NCBI RefSeq assembly: GCF_012273895.1 | Contig: NC_052104.1 | Coordinates: 806,001-870,000, forward strand | Direction: 5' to 3' | Origin: Zerene cesonia | Lineage: Eukaryota > Arthropoda > Insecta > Lepidoptera > Pieridae | DNA: 64,000 bases | In this document: positions 10,932-22,732 of the stretch, in pieces | Layout: each line of letters opens with the position of its first letter | How positions within the stretch are numbered: the stretch's first letter is position 1 | The notes under the pieces: generated by a model | The model's database searches: none | What the model was told of the DNA's origin: nothing | Seen by the model: only the letters and a program-made list of their open reading frames with translations | Made by a program: the position numbers and the translations under genes

Positions 10932-12520
10932 TCTGCAATATTGAGTCTCCGATTCCCTTTAGTTGGACATTCAATATAAATTTCCTGCTGTTGAAGGTTA
11001 TTCGACAAACTGAAGCAGATTAGTCTAGATTTCACGGTCTTTAACATGCAAATAATGTGGTATTATTTAACTGAATGCAAAGATTAGCTAAAGATTACCT
11101 ACATTAACAGTCATCGTTGTCATTTTGACAACGATTATAGTTATTAAGTATTATATATTATTATAGTTATTATATATTAAGTATTTTTTTTATTGAACAC
11201 TATGGTATTAACATCTTGGAATATTCTTGAAATAATAATACTACGTTTGCAGAGATATAAAAACATTGGAATGAAAGAACGAAAGAAAGAACCATACTAA
11301 AATATAAAGGTATCCAATTTATAAGATAAAGATTATAGTTTCATTAGCAACATCAACAATAAACACGTCCACAAGATCTCGGAACAAATGTAATCCGACG
11401 ATAAGAAAACTGTAACTACGTAGAATATAACACGAAACGTATTTTTGTACTCGGCCATTCAATCATTTTCCCCGCCGCGAAACAAAAGGAAAACCTTGAG
11501 TCCAATGGATTGCAGGCCACATTTTACCGTCCCGTTGTATACCAGCTTAACCCGTTCAAGCTCAGCTGTACAATACAAAGGGGGAGCAAAATGACCCATC
11601 GTATTATTATCGTGACTGTGAAATAAGAGGTAGATAAAGGGTTGAATTTATGAACATCTGTGTTGAGCGTCGTTATAAAAAATTCTGGAATAGACGATGG
11701 GAAGAGCACGCGATGTCTTAGACTGGTGAGATTCCTTTGATCTATAGTTTCTTAGAGCGCACGCAATGTCTGTAAGGTTTTAATTGGATAGGAAATAGCC
11801 TGTTTATTCTATCATGTAATGAATGAAGTTCTCTAGATATAGTTGATAATATTCTGAAGTAAGATGGACAAAATTTATTCTAAGCAAATATAATTATGAT
11901 ACAAAAATGGCAACTTGTTCAAGGTATCAGAGGCATAAGTATTATAATTCTATTTATGTAGTTACCTTAAGAACTTAGAGAAAGCTTAAATCACATATCT
12001 CAATGCGAAATACAGAAAATGGTAATTGCTTCTGAATCACAACTATTACAAAAATTTAATACAAAGAGATATTTTTCCGGTAATCTTCCTGGCGAAAGAA
12101 TCAATTCCTTGCAATAAAATATCAGTAACACGATTGCGATTCAGACCATAAAAACCGGGATGAACGTCACAATAAGCGAAGTTGTTAATGAAAACCAAAT
12201 AATTGAAGCATTTCCTCTGAAGCCCTCAATCACTTGTCCATTTGCAAATTGAGTCAGTCCCAACAGTATCATGTATTAAGAAAACGGAATTTCAATTAAT
12301 TGTGTTATCCTAAATGTCAGTGCAACAATGGAGCTTAAAGATAACAATTACAGTGTATTATGGGATATTACGAAAACGTTGGGGCAGAGAGGCTTTGCGG
12401 AGAGCTTGGTGTTTGCGAGACGATGTGGGGATTGGGAATTGTCATAAGGAGTCGTATGTTATAGTAATCTATGCATTTTTGCGTTATGTTTACTTGTAGA
12501 AGAGTTTTTTTATATTATGC

Positions 12521-12708
12521 ACTAGCGGCCCGCACCGGCTTCGTCCGTGATACATATATAGCCTATTATTGAGGAAGGCTATAGCCTTCCTCAATAAATG
12601 AGCTATCCAACACTGACATCTTTCAAATCGGACCCGTAGTTCCTGAGATTGGTTGGCGTTCAAACAAACAAACAAACAAACTCTTCAGCTTTATAATATT
12701 AGTATAGA
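12521..12708 (-). mobile_element. Helitron-like element with internal 32-bp palindrome
   Basis: On the minus strand: TACTAATATTATAAAGC..., a GTTT simple repeat, then ...GGTGCGGGCCGCTAGT. The perfect palindrome is at 12566-12597. The homologous copy at 17442-17600 has only an imperfect version. Confidence 0.6.
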
Positions 12709-14134
12709 TTACCTCAATTATTGAGTTAATACGCAACGCTGTCAACATCAATTTTCTAATTCATTTTCACGCAAGCAGTTTAAATTAGCAGTTTTATAAG
12801 CTTGCACCTCATCTTTAAAAAAACATGCTACAACTTAGGCGTAACATCAGATATCTTAATGTCTCGTTATTTATCCACGTAAGTAACCAATTATAAAAAG
12901 ATGACAAAATATAAAATACATTATCAAATATTTTCAATAACTGGTAATCGAGTCGGATTCGACACGATTTGGCCTCGCTCGCAACGGTGAAGGCGTGAAA
13001 CAGTAGCGTGTGAATAAGTTTTCAGTCAATTTTTCCCATCGTCAATCTTTCACGTATTTCCTTATCTCATAAACACGGACAAATTTGCAAATGCTTATGT
13101 GATTGCTTCAAGCGACCCAACGTGCCTGCCAATTCTAACAAAAAAAATTGTAAAAAACCATTAAATAACATAGCACCCACGCTTATGCTTTGTACCACAG
13201 CCGAGGGCTGGTCTAGGAATTTAATTAATCCAAAAGGGAAGCGTAAATAAATATTGTTTATAACGTGAGAGATATTCAAGTTACATTTGTTTTCTGATTT
13301 TAATTTGTTCATGATTTTAGCGAGTTCTGAATATTTTAATATCGTGACGGAATTGATTTCTGATAAAGGAATCAAATTAACTTACTATACAATTTTCATC
13401 CATACGAATCAATTTGAAGCATCTCTTTCGTAAATTTTTTCTATTCTCGTTTACGTCTCTTTCGACTTTTATTTTGAGTATCTTTTTTATAAGTTATTTA
13501 GTCTGAACGAAAATTATAAATTTATCCACGTAATTGTTTGGTGATAAATTTTTATGGAATGTAGGACCTTTTTAATAACTTTTGAGAAATATGTATATCT
13601 TTTATAAATTTAATTTGATAAAAACTCAACAGTTTACCGTTACCTCTACTCTGAAGATTTTGTTTCTAGAATCATTCATCAGCAATTATTGATTTCTAAA
13701 CCGTTTCAAAAATATAATCCAAATTTATTTTCAAATAAGAATTTATATCAAAACGATATCAAAATTTAAACCTGAGGCTATAATCTCTGATAATATACAA
13801 CCTATTGACAATAAACCCACGCTCCAACAAACAGGACTAGTAAATCGTTTCTCACAAATACAAGATAAGTTCTAGAAATGTGTATGTGAAGATCGCAAAC
13901 ATCAAATATACGTTCTATTCGTATATCTGAAGCATCTGGAAATATCTAGAGGCCGGTGAACCTGATCTCTAGGGATCCAAATTTTGGGCCTGGAATGTCA
14001 AGTGAAACGCAATTTACGGGTGAATTGTGTGGATATTTTATTTATAATCTTTTGGTATGGGTCATCTTGCTAATGCCAATATGGGTGTGTTTGATTATTA
14101 AATTCTTTGCTTCTTTATTCTGGTATTATGGTTA

Positions 14135-14222
14135 AGTAGCCCCGGCTTCGCACTGGTGCAATAATACATGATATATACATGTAAATCTTCCTCTTGAATC
14201 ACTCTATCTACGGCAAATAGTA
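14135..14222 (-). mobile_element. Helitron-like 3' fragment
   Basis: Begins AGTAGCCCCGGCTTCGCAC and carries ATACATGATATATACATGTA and CCTCTTGAATCACTCTATCT, the terminal block also seen at 26518-26701 and 61319-61488. Similarity fades after about 14222. Confidence 0.45.
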
Positions 14223-14625
14223 TAATGTATCTGTAATATTTTTATTTACATCGAAAAGTAGTATGAATTACAAAACTCGTACGTTCTTTTTTTTCTCTTT
14301 AGATTCTTATCCATTGACCCCAATATCTATAGACTGTAAAAATCACCACAGTACCTAGTGTCTTCTGATAGAATAGAAAAAAATGTACAATTTTTATATC
14401 ATGATAATATTTTAGTATAATTTTAAGCTATAATTAATTCACGACGCCTTGGTGACGTTTAATCTCACGGATTCCATTATCCACTGAAGCTAGGAGCGTC
14501 AATTTTCAATGGTGACATAATTTCAAGAGCATATAATTTGCTAAGGACCGTTTTGGCGTCTCAAATCCAAGATAAAATTGTTTATTTTTATACATTTCAG
14601 ATATGATGAGTGGTAAGTATTAACT

Positions 14626-14814
14626 ACTAGTGCGCCCCGCGGTTTTACCTGCGTAAGTCCGTATCCCGCAGGTATATCGGGATAAAAAGTTGCCTATATG
14701 TTATACCAGTTGTCCAGCTATCTACGTAACGTAACGGTTCAGTAGTTTTTCGTAAAAGAGCAACAAACACACACACATCCTTACAAATTTTCGCATTTAT
14801 AATATTACTAGTAA
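14626..14814 (-). mobile_element. Helitron-like element, GCGCCCCGCGG family
   Basis: One of the main family here. Typical blocks are ACTAG-TGCGCCCCGCGG, GTAAGTCCGTATCCCGCAGG, ATCGGGATAAAAAGTTGCCT, CAACAAACACACAC and TTCGCATTTATAATATTA. It lies in the intron splitting cassette A. Confidence 0.7.
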
Positions 14815-15559
14815 GAATAGTATTACACCTGATGGACCATTAATAACGTAATTGTCACTTTTCTTCTACGAATAAACTTTTAATGAAAACTAAAAGGTTC
14901 TTGACTAGAGCAACTTCAGCTAATACAAAAGTGTTAACTGTTTGTTCAAATATAACCTAAAAACTTCGATATTGAATGCAGTTTTCATCTAAATTACTAA
15001 AGATCTAACCTTACACATAAGCACTAAAATACACAAGAGATGAGTCTCTGTTAATCCGCGTTCGAAGTCGGGATAAAAAGTAAATGGAAAATGTCTTACA
15101 GGAAAAAATAAGAGACTAAGATTATAAGTTTATATTCTGAAAGTGTCGCAACTCGTTTATGGAGGCCCCGATTCAGGTCGCCTTTGAAACTTAATTTCAC
15201 TACGGATTTCTTTTTCTTTTAATATTAACATAGACGTTTACGCTATCCGAGAATTATTTAATAAGGCGGGTTTAATTTTTTATGATTTCAAGCGTATCTT
15301 ATTAAGCTGTAAAGCAACCTTAAGAAATATTAGAAGAAATAGCTAATTTTGAAACAGACTTGTTCTTGAAGGATTCAGTAACATAATATTTATGAGATAT
15401 TAATATTACATCTTGTAGTAGTAGTCTGTATTCTTTATCAATACTACAAACTCATTTATAAACATACAATGGTTTTGCAGTTTCATTAACCACTTCAATA
15501 AAAGAAGGAGGTTTTCAATTCGCCTGTCCTTTGTAGTTAGTGCTATTTATCTAAGAACT

Positions 15560-15676
15560 GGCCTATATTTTAAGTCGGATCAAACTGCACATGGTGTACA
15601 AATTTGATTAAAATCGGTTGAACAGTTTTAAGGTCCATCGCGGACAAATAACGTGACACACAATTTATATATATTA
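15560..15676 (-). repeat. Interspersed repeat fragment (TGCACATGGTGT family)
   Basis: Shares AACTGCACATGGTGTACAAA, AAAATCGGTTGAACAG and GACACACAATTTATATATAT with the fuller copy at 49815-49996. Probably a Helitron-like 5' portion. Confidence 0.5.
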
Positions 15677-15754
15677 AGTTATCATAATTAAAGGAAACAA
15701 TAACCACAACCTACACACCTTAAACCTTTTACAAACAATAATAGACAAACTTAC

Positions 15755-15963
15755 ATCCACATTAATCCCAGCGAAAGGGAAGATCTTAGTGGCCGGCGTT
15801 TCAGTGGGCGAATATCTGTAGAACTCGTGTCGCCCTCTGTACCACTTGACGGAGTACAGAGGGGCGTCAGTCAGCTCGTAGTTACAGGCAAGCGTGACGT
15901 CAGAGCCGCGCTGGACCACCGGCGGCGATATTCGCAGCTCCGTTGCGCGGAGACCGCCAATAC
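15755..15963 (-). CDS. beat: beat-family Ig1 exon, first half, cassette A
   Basis: Minus-strand exon with acceptor TTCCTAG (AG at 15965-15964) and donor GTAAGT (GT at 15754-15753). It is 209 bp: two bases of a split codon plus 69 codons, ending in phase 0 after ...GINVD. It shows the beat Ig1 hallmarks: GGLRATELRIS, VVQRG, the first Ig cysteine in LACNY, the core Trp in YSVKWYRG, and EFYRYSP. It has no NxS/T sequon in this half, unlike cassette B. GC content is clearly above the surrounding intron. I see no signal-peptide exon between it and cassette B, so it probably relies on a distant leader, or on one lost in the 18683-19682 gap. Confidence 0.95.
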
Positions 15964-16850
15964 CTAGGAATAAGGACAAGTACTATAGGTTTATAACTGT
16001 AAAGGTCACAAAAGGAAATAAAAGGTCTTCTAAAAAAGCATCGAAGTAGCTAGATTACAATAGAACAATTCTAACTTTTAGCAAAAATAAACCATAAAAA
16101 TCATGTCAGGCTTAATATTATCTGTTAGATACAAATACATTAACGCTTCACCAATACCGATATAAGATTACAAGATAGTTTTTAAAAATTTCGGTCCGGT
16201 AAACAGTGTACGAAGAAAGTTAATGGCAAATGCCTGATGTCTTAAATAGTAACATATTCTAATTAGCATAAAATTGAACTGAATGCTAAATGTTTACATA
16301 TTACAAACACTTTTTTAACATTACAGCTCCTGAAGCCTAGTTTCACTAGCATAAGTACCTAGATAAAGATGCCTATGTCCAGTCTAAGATCTACCTCTGT
16401 ACTGAACATTCAACCCCGGTTAGCTATTTCTGGGCGAAAGAATCACAAATATATTCATCAAAATTTAAGGATTACAATTTCAGTAGATAGCATTATTACT
16501 TTCGGGAAAGTGTGGGAAGTAATTCGCTTAATCTAACTACCTTATTGGCCGTGTGATACAAAATTTGAGGAAACGCGCCTACAAATTTAATGAGGTTCTT
16601 TGACAGAATTAAGATGGATATGATTATAATGCGATCAAACAATTGGGTGGTGTAAGGTCTACTTCTGTATGTTGAAACTTTCAGTAATATTCTATCGAGA
16701 TATGATCAACTATTAATATATAACAATAATACGTAAACCGATATAGGTATGTTAAGAAGTTGAAGACATTTTAATGGATTTTAAAAGCGATTTTTTAATT
16801 ATCATGACAGGGTAAATTTAAACAGAATAAAATAAAATTTTTATATATCT

Positions 16851-17024
16851 ACTAGCTAAACCCGGCAACCGATGTTCTGCCTTACTCTTATCATTTAGGG
16901 GTATGAAAAATAGATGTTGGCCGATTCTCATAGATACTGGATAAGCACAAAAAATTTCATCAAAATCGGTCAAGCTGTTTCGGAGGAGTATGGCAACGAA
17001 AACTGTGACACGAGAATTTTATAC
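16851..17024 (-). mobile_element. Helitron-like element (ACCCGGCAACC family)
   Basis: Starts ACTAGCTAAACCCGGCAACC with GTTCTGCC; contains CAAAATCGGTCAAGCTGTTT and ends GACACGAGAATTTTATAC. A widespread lepidopteran repeat. Confidence 0.55.
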
Positions 17025-17441
17025 ATTCGATATATATTCATACACGTTTCATATTAATACGAAAATTCGAATACTTAAAGCAACGTTTACCATACAATAT
17101 GCTCTCCGGAGTAATTAAAGTTTTAACATTTAACAATTTTATGACAGTAAGAACTGCGTCATCTTATTGTCAAAAATTGTAATTTTAGAAATTTTAAATT
17201 ATTGGAATACGAATGGTACTATCACAGTATAAAGAGAAACATACAGTAGTAAAACGCCTTAGAGCTCGTATAAAACGTCGGAAACATCTGGAAAATATCA
17301 CGGTATATTATAGTAATTGTAAAAAAGTACATATCCTTATTAATACGATATGTCGATGTGCAATATTTTATACAAGAAGGATGCTATTATGCAACGTTAT
17401 GACATATCAGTTTTTATCATAAACTTGTAGGTAATCTATAT

Positions 17442-17600
17442 AATACTAATATGATAAAACTGAAGAGTTTGTTTGTGTGTTTGAACGCACTAATCTCAGG
17501 AACTACTGGTCCAATTTAAAATATTCTTTCCGTGCTAGGGTATTGAGGTAGGCTATAGCCTATATATGTACCACGGGCAAAGCCGGGGCGGACCGCTAGT
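17442..17600 (+). mobile_element. Helitron-like element
   Basis: Starts ATACTAATATGATAAAACTG, includes AGTTTGTTTGTGTGTTTGAA and GGCTATAGCCTATATATGTA, and ends GCCGGGGCGGACCGCTAGT. Same family as 12521-12708. Confidence 0.6.
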
Positions 17601-18419
17601 AATATATAAATTACCTTCAAAGATTAAAACATGCGCATAACAGCCCCTAAATAATGGTCCCGAGCTGCTAAAACATGGAATATGCCCCGGCCTTTTCCCC
17701 CCGCAGAATTCACCTGTCTAAACGTATTCGTCGAACGATCGTATAGATTGTTAGACTGTGGCACTATCAAAGAGAGAAAGCTTTTAGTCAATAAAGGACA
17801 TCAGCTTTGATGAAGAAGAAATGAGAGGCGAGCGAACTAAATGTAAGTACTAAATTGAAAAAATCCAAGCAAAGAATTTTCAATCTTAATAATATTTGTA
17901 ATATGACATAAAATTTAAGGTTTCTTTTTTGTACTTTCAAAAATATGGTATTCTATATTATGTTCCGCCAAATTGCTTTATTTGGACTGGTTTTGACGAA
18001 ACTTTTACAAGCGAATAGATCATGCTATAGAGTATAATTTGGATTTTTTTAAAGAATTCGAAGCTGCCCCTTAAATTAATTTGAATAAACAATAAATAAT
18101 TCAATGGATTCGTTTCAAAATCAGCATATTTAAAATTGAAAGATTCAATCGATTTTTGTCCTACAACTTACCGATATTGATATAAAATTAAAAAAACAAA
18201 TAAAGAAACGTGTTAAAATTAAAAGTCACACTGTCAAACTTAAAAGAAAAACGCAATATGCGAGTTAACTAAAACCGCTTCGGGCACTCTGCAGTCACAT
18301 TTACAAGTCAAAGGTTTAAAATAACTGCTAAAATAAAGCTGGTAACTGGTAGAGTTGGTTAAAATAGTAATGTATGTATCTTATGTTACTATTACAAAAG
18401 GAGATTATCATATCGAATG

Positions 18420-18619
18420 TCCTATTAATATTATAAATGCGAAAGTTTGTGAGGATGGATGTATGTATATGTTTGTTAATATTTCACGCAAAATTTTCAA
18501 AACCAATTGCAATAAAATTTGGTACGTCTATAGCTGGACAACTGAAATAACACATAGGTAATTTTTTTTCCCCATATTCATACGGGATACAGACTTACGT
18601 GGGTGAAACTGCAACTAGT
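18420..18619 (+). mobile_element. Helitron-like element, GCGCCCCGCGG family (diverged end)
   Basis: Full-length by its landmarks: TCCTATTAATATTATAAATG at the 5' end and GGGTGAAACTGCAACTAGT at the 3' end, which lost the GC-rich core of the canonical terminus. Confidence 0.65.
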
Positions 18620-18682
18620 ATGTTTTATTCTTTAATTTAGAAATTATTTTGGCAATGTAAAGTATGAAAGAATTCATACTAT

Positions 18683-19682
18683 NNNNNNNNNNNNNNNNNN
18701 NNNNNNNNNNNNNNNNNNNNNNNNNNNNNNNNNNNNNNNNNNNNNNNNNNNNNNNNNNNNNNNNNNNNNNNNNNNNNNNNNNNNNNNNNNNNNNNNNNNN
18801 NNNNNNNNNNNNNNNNNNNNNNNNNNNNNNNNNNNNNNNNNNNNNNNNNNNNNNNNNNNNNNNNNNNNNNNNNNNNNNNNNNNNNNNNNNNNNNNNNNNN
18901 NNNNNNNNNNNNNNNNNNNNNNNNNNNNNNNNNNNNNNNNNNNNNNNNNNNNNNNNNNNNNNNNNNNNNNNNNNNNNNNNNNNNNNNNNNNNNNNNNNNN
19001 NNNNNNNNNNNNNNNNNNNNNNNNNNNNNNNNNNNNNNNNNNNNNNNNNNNNNNNNNNNNNNNNNNNNNNNNNNNNNNNNNNNNNNNNNNNNNNNNNNNN
19101 NNNNNNNNNNNNNNNNNNNNNNNNNNNNNNNNNNNNNNNNNNNNNNNNNNNNNNNNNNNNNNNNNNNNNNNNNNNNNNNNNNNNNNNNNNNNNNNNNNNN
19201 NNNNNNNNNNNNNNNNNNNNNNNNNNNNNNNNNNNNNNNNNNNNNNNNNNNNNNNNNNNNNNNNNNNNNNNNNNNNNNNNNNNNNNNNNNNNNNNNNNNN
19301 NNNNNNNNNNNNNNNNNNNNNNNNNNNNNNNNNNNNNNNNNNNNNNNNNNNNNNNNNNNNNNNNNNNNNNNNNNNNNNNNNNNNNNNNNNNNNNNNNNNN
19401 NNNNNNNNNNNNNNNNNNNNNNNNNNNNNNNNNNNNNNNNNNNNNNNNNNNNNNNNNNNNNNNNNNNNNNNNNNNNNNNNNNNNNNNNNNNNNNNNNNNN
19501 NNNNNNNNNNNNNNNNNNNNNNNNNNNNNNNNNNNNNNNNNNNNNNNNNNNNNNNNNNNNNNNNNNNNNNNNNNNNNNNNNNNNNNNNNNNNNNNNNNNN
19601 NNNNNNNNNNNNNNNNNNNNNNNNNNNNNNNNNNNNNNNNNNNNNNNNNNNNNNNNNNNNNNNNNNNNNNNNNNNNNNNNNN
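18683..19682. other. Assembly gap (1000 N)
   Basis: Exactly 1000 N, so a nominal size is likely. It lies between the two Ig1 cassettes, where separate Ig2 exons for cassette B or a leader for cassette A would sit if these are two genes. A 140-bp tandem repeat abuts its right edge. Confidence 0.95.
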
Positions 19683-19712
19683 TTGCAACCGTCTATTTTC
19701 TCCCCTTGTCGC

Positions 19713-19990
19713 ATGATTTTTGTACGGCGTTGCGGAATAATGGATTAGAAGCAGTATTGACACAGTATGACGCAGATGCCGTACAAAATCAAATGACCAA
19801 ATTTACCCCGGTAAATGTCGGAAAATAAAAAATAAATCCGACTTTGTGGCGCACCATTTTTTTACGGCACTGCGCGTTTTCTTATTATTTTTAATGGATC
19901 TTATCGGTGGTAAGAATGCCGTACAAAAATATGTGACCAAAATGTACTCACTCTACCTGTACTTTTGAATTCTCACCTGCACTCAGTTGG
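19713..19990. repeat. Tandem repeat, period 140 bp, at gap edge
   Basis: Two diverged units. TACGGC occurs at 19723-19728 and 19863-19868, and GCCGTACAAAA starts at 19778 and 19918; both pairs are exactly 140 bp apart. The second pair is followed by related ATGTGACCAAA/AAATGACCAAA text. The array may continue into the gap. Confidence 0.75.
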
Positions 19991-20791
19991 ACAGCTTACA
20001 AGTGACGGCATAGTGCTGAATCTTATTATTTTATGCTCTTATATCGTTCTAGATAGGTCACCTGGTGGTTCAAATGACCCGTAATTTTTTCTATATGGGC
20101 CTGTAGTCTATAACATAATTTAACCTCAATTCAATAAATATCTCAAAGTCAAACTTATTATTGAAACAATTTCATTACAATGTTCATAATCATTTATTTG
20201 ATACACAAAATAAACACAATTAGTTAGAATAAAAGAAATACAAGTTAGCGACTATAACTTGATTTAGAGTTCTTGATTGAATAATATTAATAAATATGGT
20301 TTTAAATGACAGAAAGAGTTATTAATATAATCAGCTCAGTAAACATAATATATAGATCCTCTCATTTTTATTTTAAAGCATATTCTTTAAATTTCACACA
20401 TTTAGAATTGTATAATCCTACATCGAATTTACGTTATAATTCCAGAAGACACACAAGAAATCTTATTAAAACACAACCCATGCACAAACCGCTTGAAGAA
20501 AATTAACAATAAGTCCCCCAAACGGGCTTTATAACAGTTTCAACTTTAAAGGTCCCTTGTAAAAATAAAATAGCATTCCTCTACATTGTGTAGTCTGCTT
20601 TGTGGTACGGGCGATGCCAGACGCTTATAAAGCTCATATTTTCTTTACTCGAGGTGCACTTTGAATGTGTGGAATCATTAACGCTTGCAATATTTATATT
20701 TAATTTTATTGTAAGTGTGTTGCGTAAAAAGTTTTTAATAAATTGATTGTTTTTAATAAACTGATTCTGGATTTTATGCTTTATACATATA

Positions 20792-21153
20792 TCTACACTA
20801 ATATTATAGAGAGGAAACTTTAGCATTTATGTATTACTAGCTGCGCCCCGCGGTTTCACCCGCGTAAGTCCGTATCTCGTAGGAATGTCGGGATAAAAAG
20901 TTGCCTATATGTTAGTTGTTCAGCTACCCACGTACCAAATTTCATTGCAATTGGTGCAGTAGTTTTTGAGTGAAAGAGCAATAAACACACAAACATCCTT
21001 AAAAACTTTCGCATTTATAATATTAGTAGTATATTTGAAACGTTTTCACGCAAAAACCACTTAAAAAATTCGTTCACCATTAGAAAGCTGAAAATTTACT
21101 GAGTGACACAAGCTATATACATAACACGGGCAAAGCCGAGGCTAATAGCTAGT
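20792..21153 (+). mobile_element. Helitron-like element interrupted by another
   Basis: 5' part 20792-20835 (TCTACACTAATATTATAGAG, GGAAACTT) and 3' part from about 21031 (GAAACGTTTTCACGCAAAAA, CCATTAGAAAGCTG, GGCAAAGCCGAGGC, CTAGT) together match the uninterrupted copy at 60967-61130. The element at 20836-21030 sits between them. Confidence 0.7.
20836..21030 (-). mobile_element. Helitron-like element nested in an older one
   Basis: Near-canonical copy of the GCGCCCCGCGG family from ACTAGCTGCGCCCCGCGG to TTCGCATTTATAATATTAGT, in the opposite orientation to its host, so it is the younger insertion. Confidence 0.75.
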
Positions 21154-22267
21154 GTCAAAATCCAATCCACATTTTATCATCCCCCCAGAATCGTACTCTC
21201 GAGCTTCCCAATTAAGTATCCCTACCTATCTTCTAGCTACTAAACCACCGCTTTTGAGTTTGAGTTTATTTTATCGCATATATTTGAATATGTGAGTAGG
21301 TTTCGCTTTCACATTGAAACAGATTGACGGATGATACTACATATATTTTAAACATTGGAGAATTGCTAATTTTTGTCTTAAACACGTTGAAAACGTTTGA
21401 AAAATGCAATGGCGAAGGAAATTTTGTTACAAGGAAACCAGGAAACTGATGACGTGAATTGCGACCAAAGTCGCGGGCATAAGCCTAGTTATACGAAGTC
21501 TCCAGTTACTATATTCCCAGTATTCTCCGGTAAAAGCTTTAAATAAGAAGGAAACTGATGTAGTTGAAACTAACTGTAAACACACTTCAATTGGCTTCGT
21601 TGCTAGAATTATTTGTATCTACAACTAAGTAGCTCCTCGCTACTCAGTTGAATATAAAATTGTAATTGCTTGTATTTTTCCCAACTTCATTTTCTAGAAA
21701 TTTCTCGGAAAGCCAGCATTATGTTCGGAACTTATTGTTTCATTTTTAGAAGACAATTACTAGATAGATCAATATTTTTGCAAATCTAGCACACGTCGTC
21801 TAATTTTCTTGAGGGAATACACCAAATTTTATGATTATAGACCGTGTTCATTATTTTTAACCATCTCGTCCTTTAAAATAGAGCTTTGAAGCACGGTAGT
21901 GAAAGATAGTGATCTTAAACAAAGATGTGATCAGAATTTACTGCCACAATACCTTTTAAGACCATTAAGGTAAGGGAATGGAGGCTCAAGAGGCAGCTCC
22001 TTAATTACAAACGCAAGAAAAACGAAAACTATGCTAGCACCTAATGATTCCCGCCAAACTTCTAAGAACCTAGTAATTATTCCCACTCGAGCGTTCTTTC
22101 AGCGTGAGGAATATAATGTAAGGCAGTAACCTGTGAACCTAGAAGCTTGTGGTGGATTTTTCTGTTCTCGATGTCCTATATTCCTGAATTGTAGATTGAG
22201 AGATGAGCGAGTTTTCTTTTAATTAGCGTACTAGAAAATCTGAAATTATTTTTGCATATTATATAAA

Positions 22268-22474
22268 ACTAGACGCACGTCACGGCTCCGCTGTATCAAG
22301 ATTCCTGTTTTATCCCAAGGGAATATTTAATCGGAATAGAAAATATCCAATCACCCAAGTCAGCTCATACCCTGTCTATATAAAAAATTTCATCAAAATC
22401 AGTTCTGTAGTTTCAGAGTTATTGACGAACAAAGATCGAAACAAACAAATTTTCACATTTATAATATTAGTGTG
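22268..22474 (-). mobile_element. Helitron-like element (CGGCTCCGC family)
   Basis: ACTAGACGCACGTCACGGCTCCGC at its end, TTTTATCCCAAGGGAATATT, TTTCATCAAAATCAG, and TTCACATTTATAATATTAGTG at the other. Relatives at 38765-38971 and 44864-45063. Confidence 0.6.
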
Positions 22475-22542
22475 ACAATATGATATTGTATTTCAACGAG
22501 GAGGTGACTTTAATGAGTTACAGTATGAGTAATTTAGGGAAA

Positions 22543-22732
22543 ACTAGCTGCGCCCCGCGGTTTCACCCGCGTAAGTCTGTATCCCGTAAGAATATTGGGA
22601 TAAAAGTTGCCTATATGTTAATCCAGTTGTCCAGCTATCTACGTACGAAATTTCATTGCAATCGGTTCAGTAGCGCTTGCGTGAAAGAGTAACAAACATA
22701 CACACATCCTCACAAACTTTCGCATTATTATA
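22543..22732 (-). mobile_element. Helitron-like element, GCGCCCCGCGG family
   Basis: ACTAGCTGCGCCCCGCGG through ATTGGGATAAAAGTTGCCTA to CACAAACTTTCGCATTATTA; close to the family consensus. Confidence 0.7.

Larger units (their letters stand above)
9546..15754 (-). other. Intron splitting Ig1 cassette A
   Basis: A 6.2 kb intron holding a family 1 repeat (9754-9936), a complete SINE with target duplication (10032-10240), a hairpin (10871-10931), three Helitron-like copies and a further repeat at 15560-15676. The equivalent intron of cassette B is only 744 bp and repeat-free. No coding frames beyond chance. Confidence 0.7.
15964..18682. other. Region upstream of cassette A, to the first gap
   Basis: No Ig2 or signal-peptide exon found by reading splice donors on the minus strand. 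Helitron-like copies at 16851-17024, 17442-17600 and 18420-18619. The rest is unremarkable AT-rich DNA. Confidence 0.5.

Noticed and set aside
13067..13375. 102-codon minus-strand frame
   Set aside because: Length is within chance for this AT-rich DNA; no signal peptide, domain or splice support.
18615..19763. Long open frames across the first N run
   Set aside because: They are open only because N codons are not stops; the real residues at the ends are few and meaningless.
19930..20030. Possible minus-strand exon ending at GTGAGA near 19972
   Set aside because: The only frame reaching the donor ends in phase 2 and does not resemble Ig2, so it cannot be the missing exon of cassette B.
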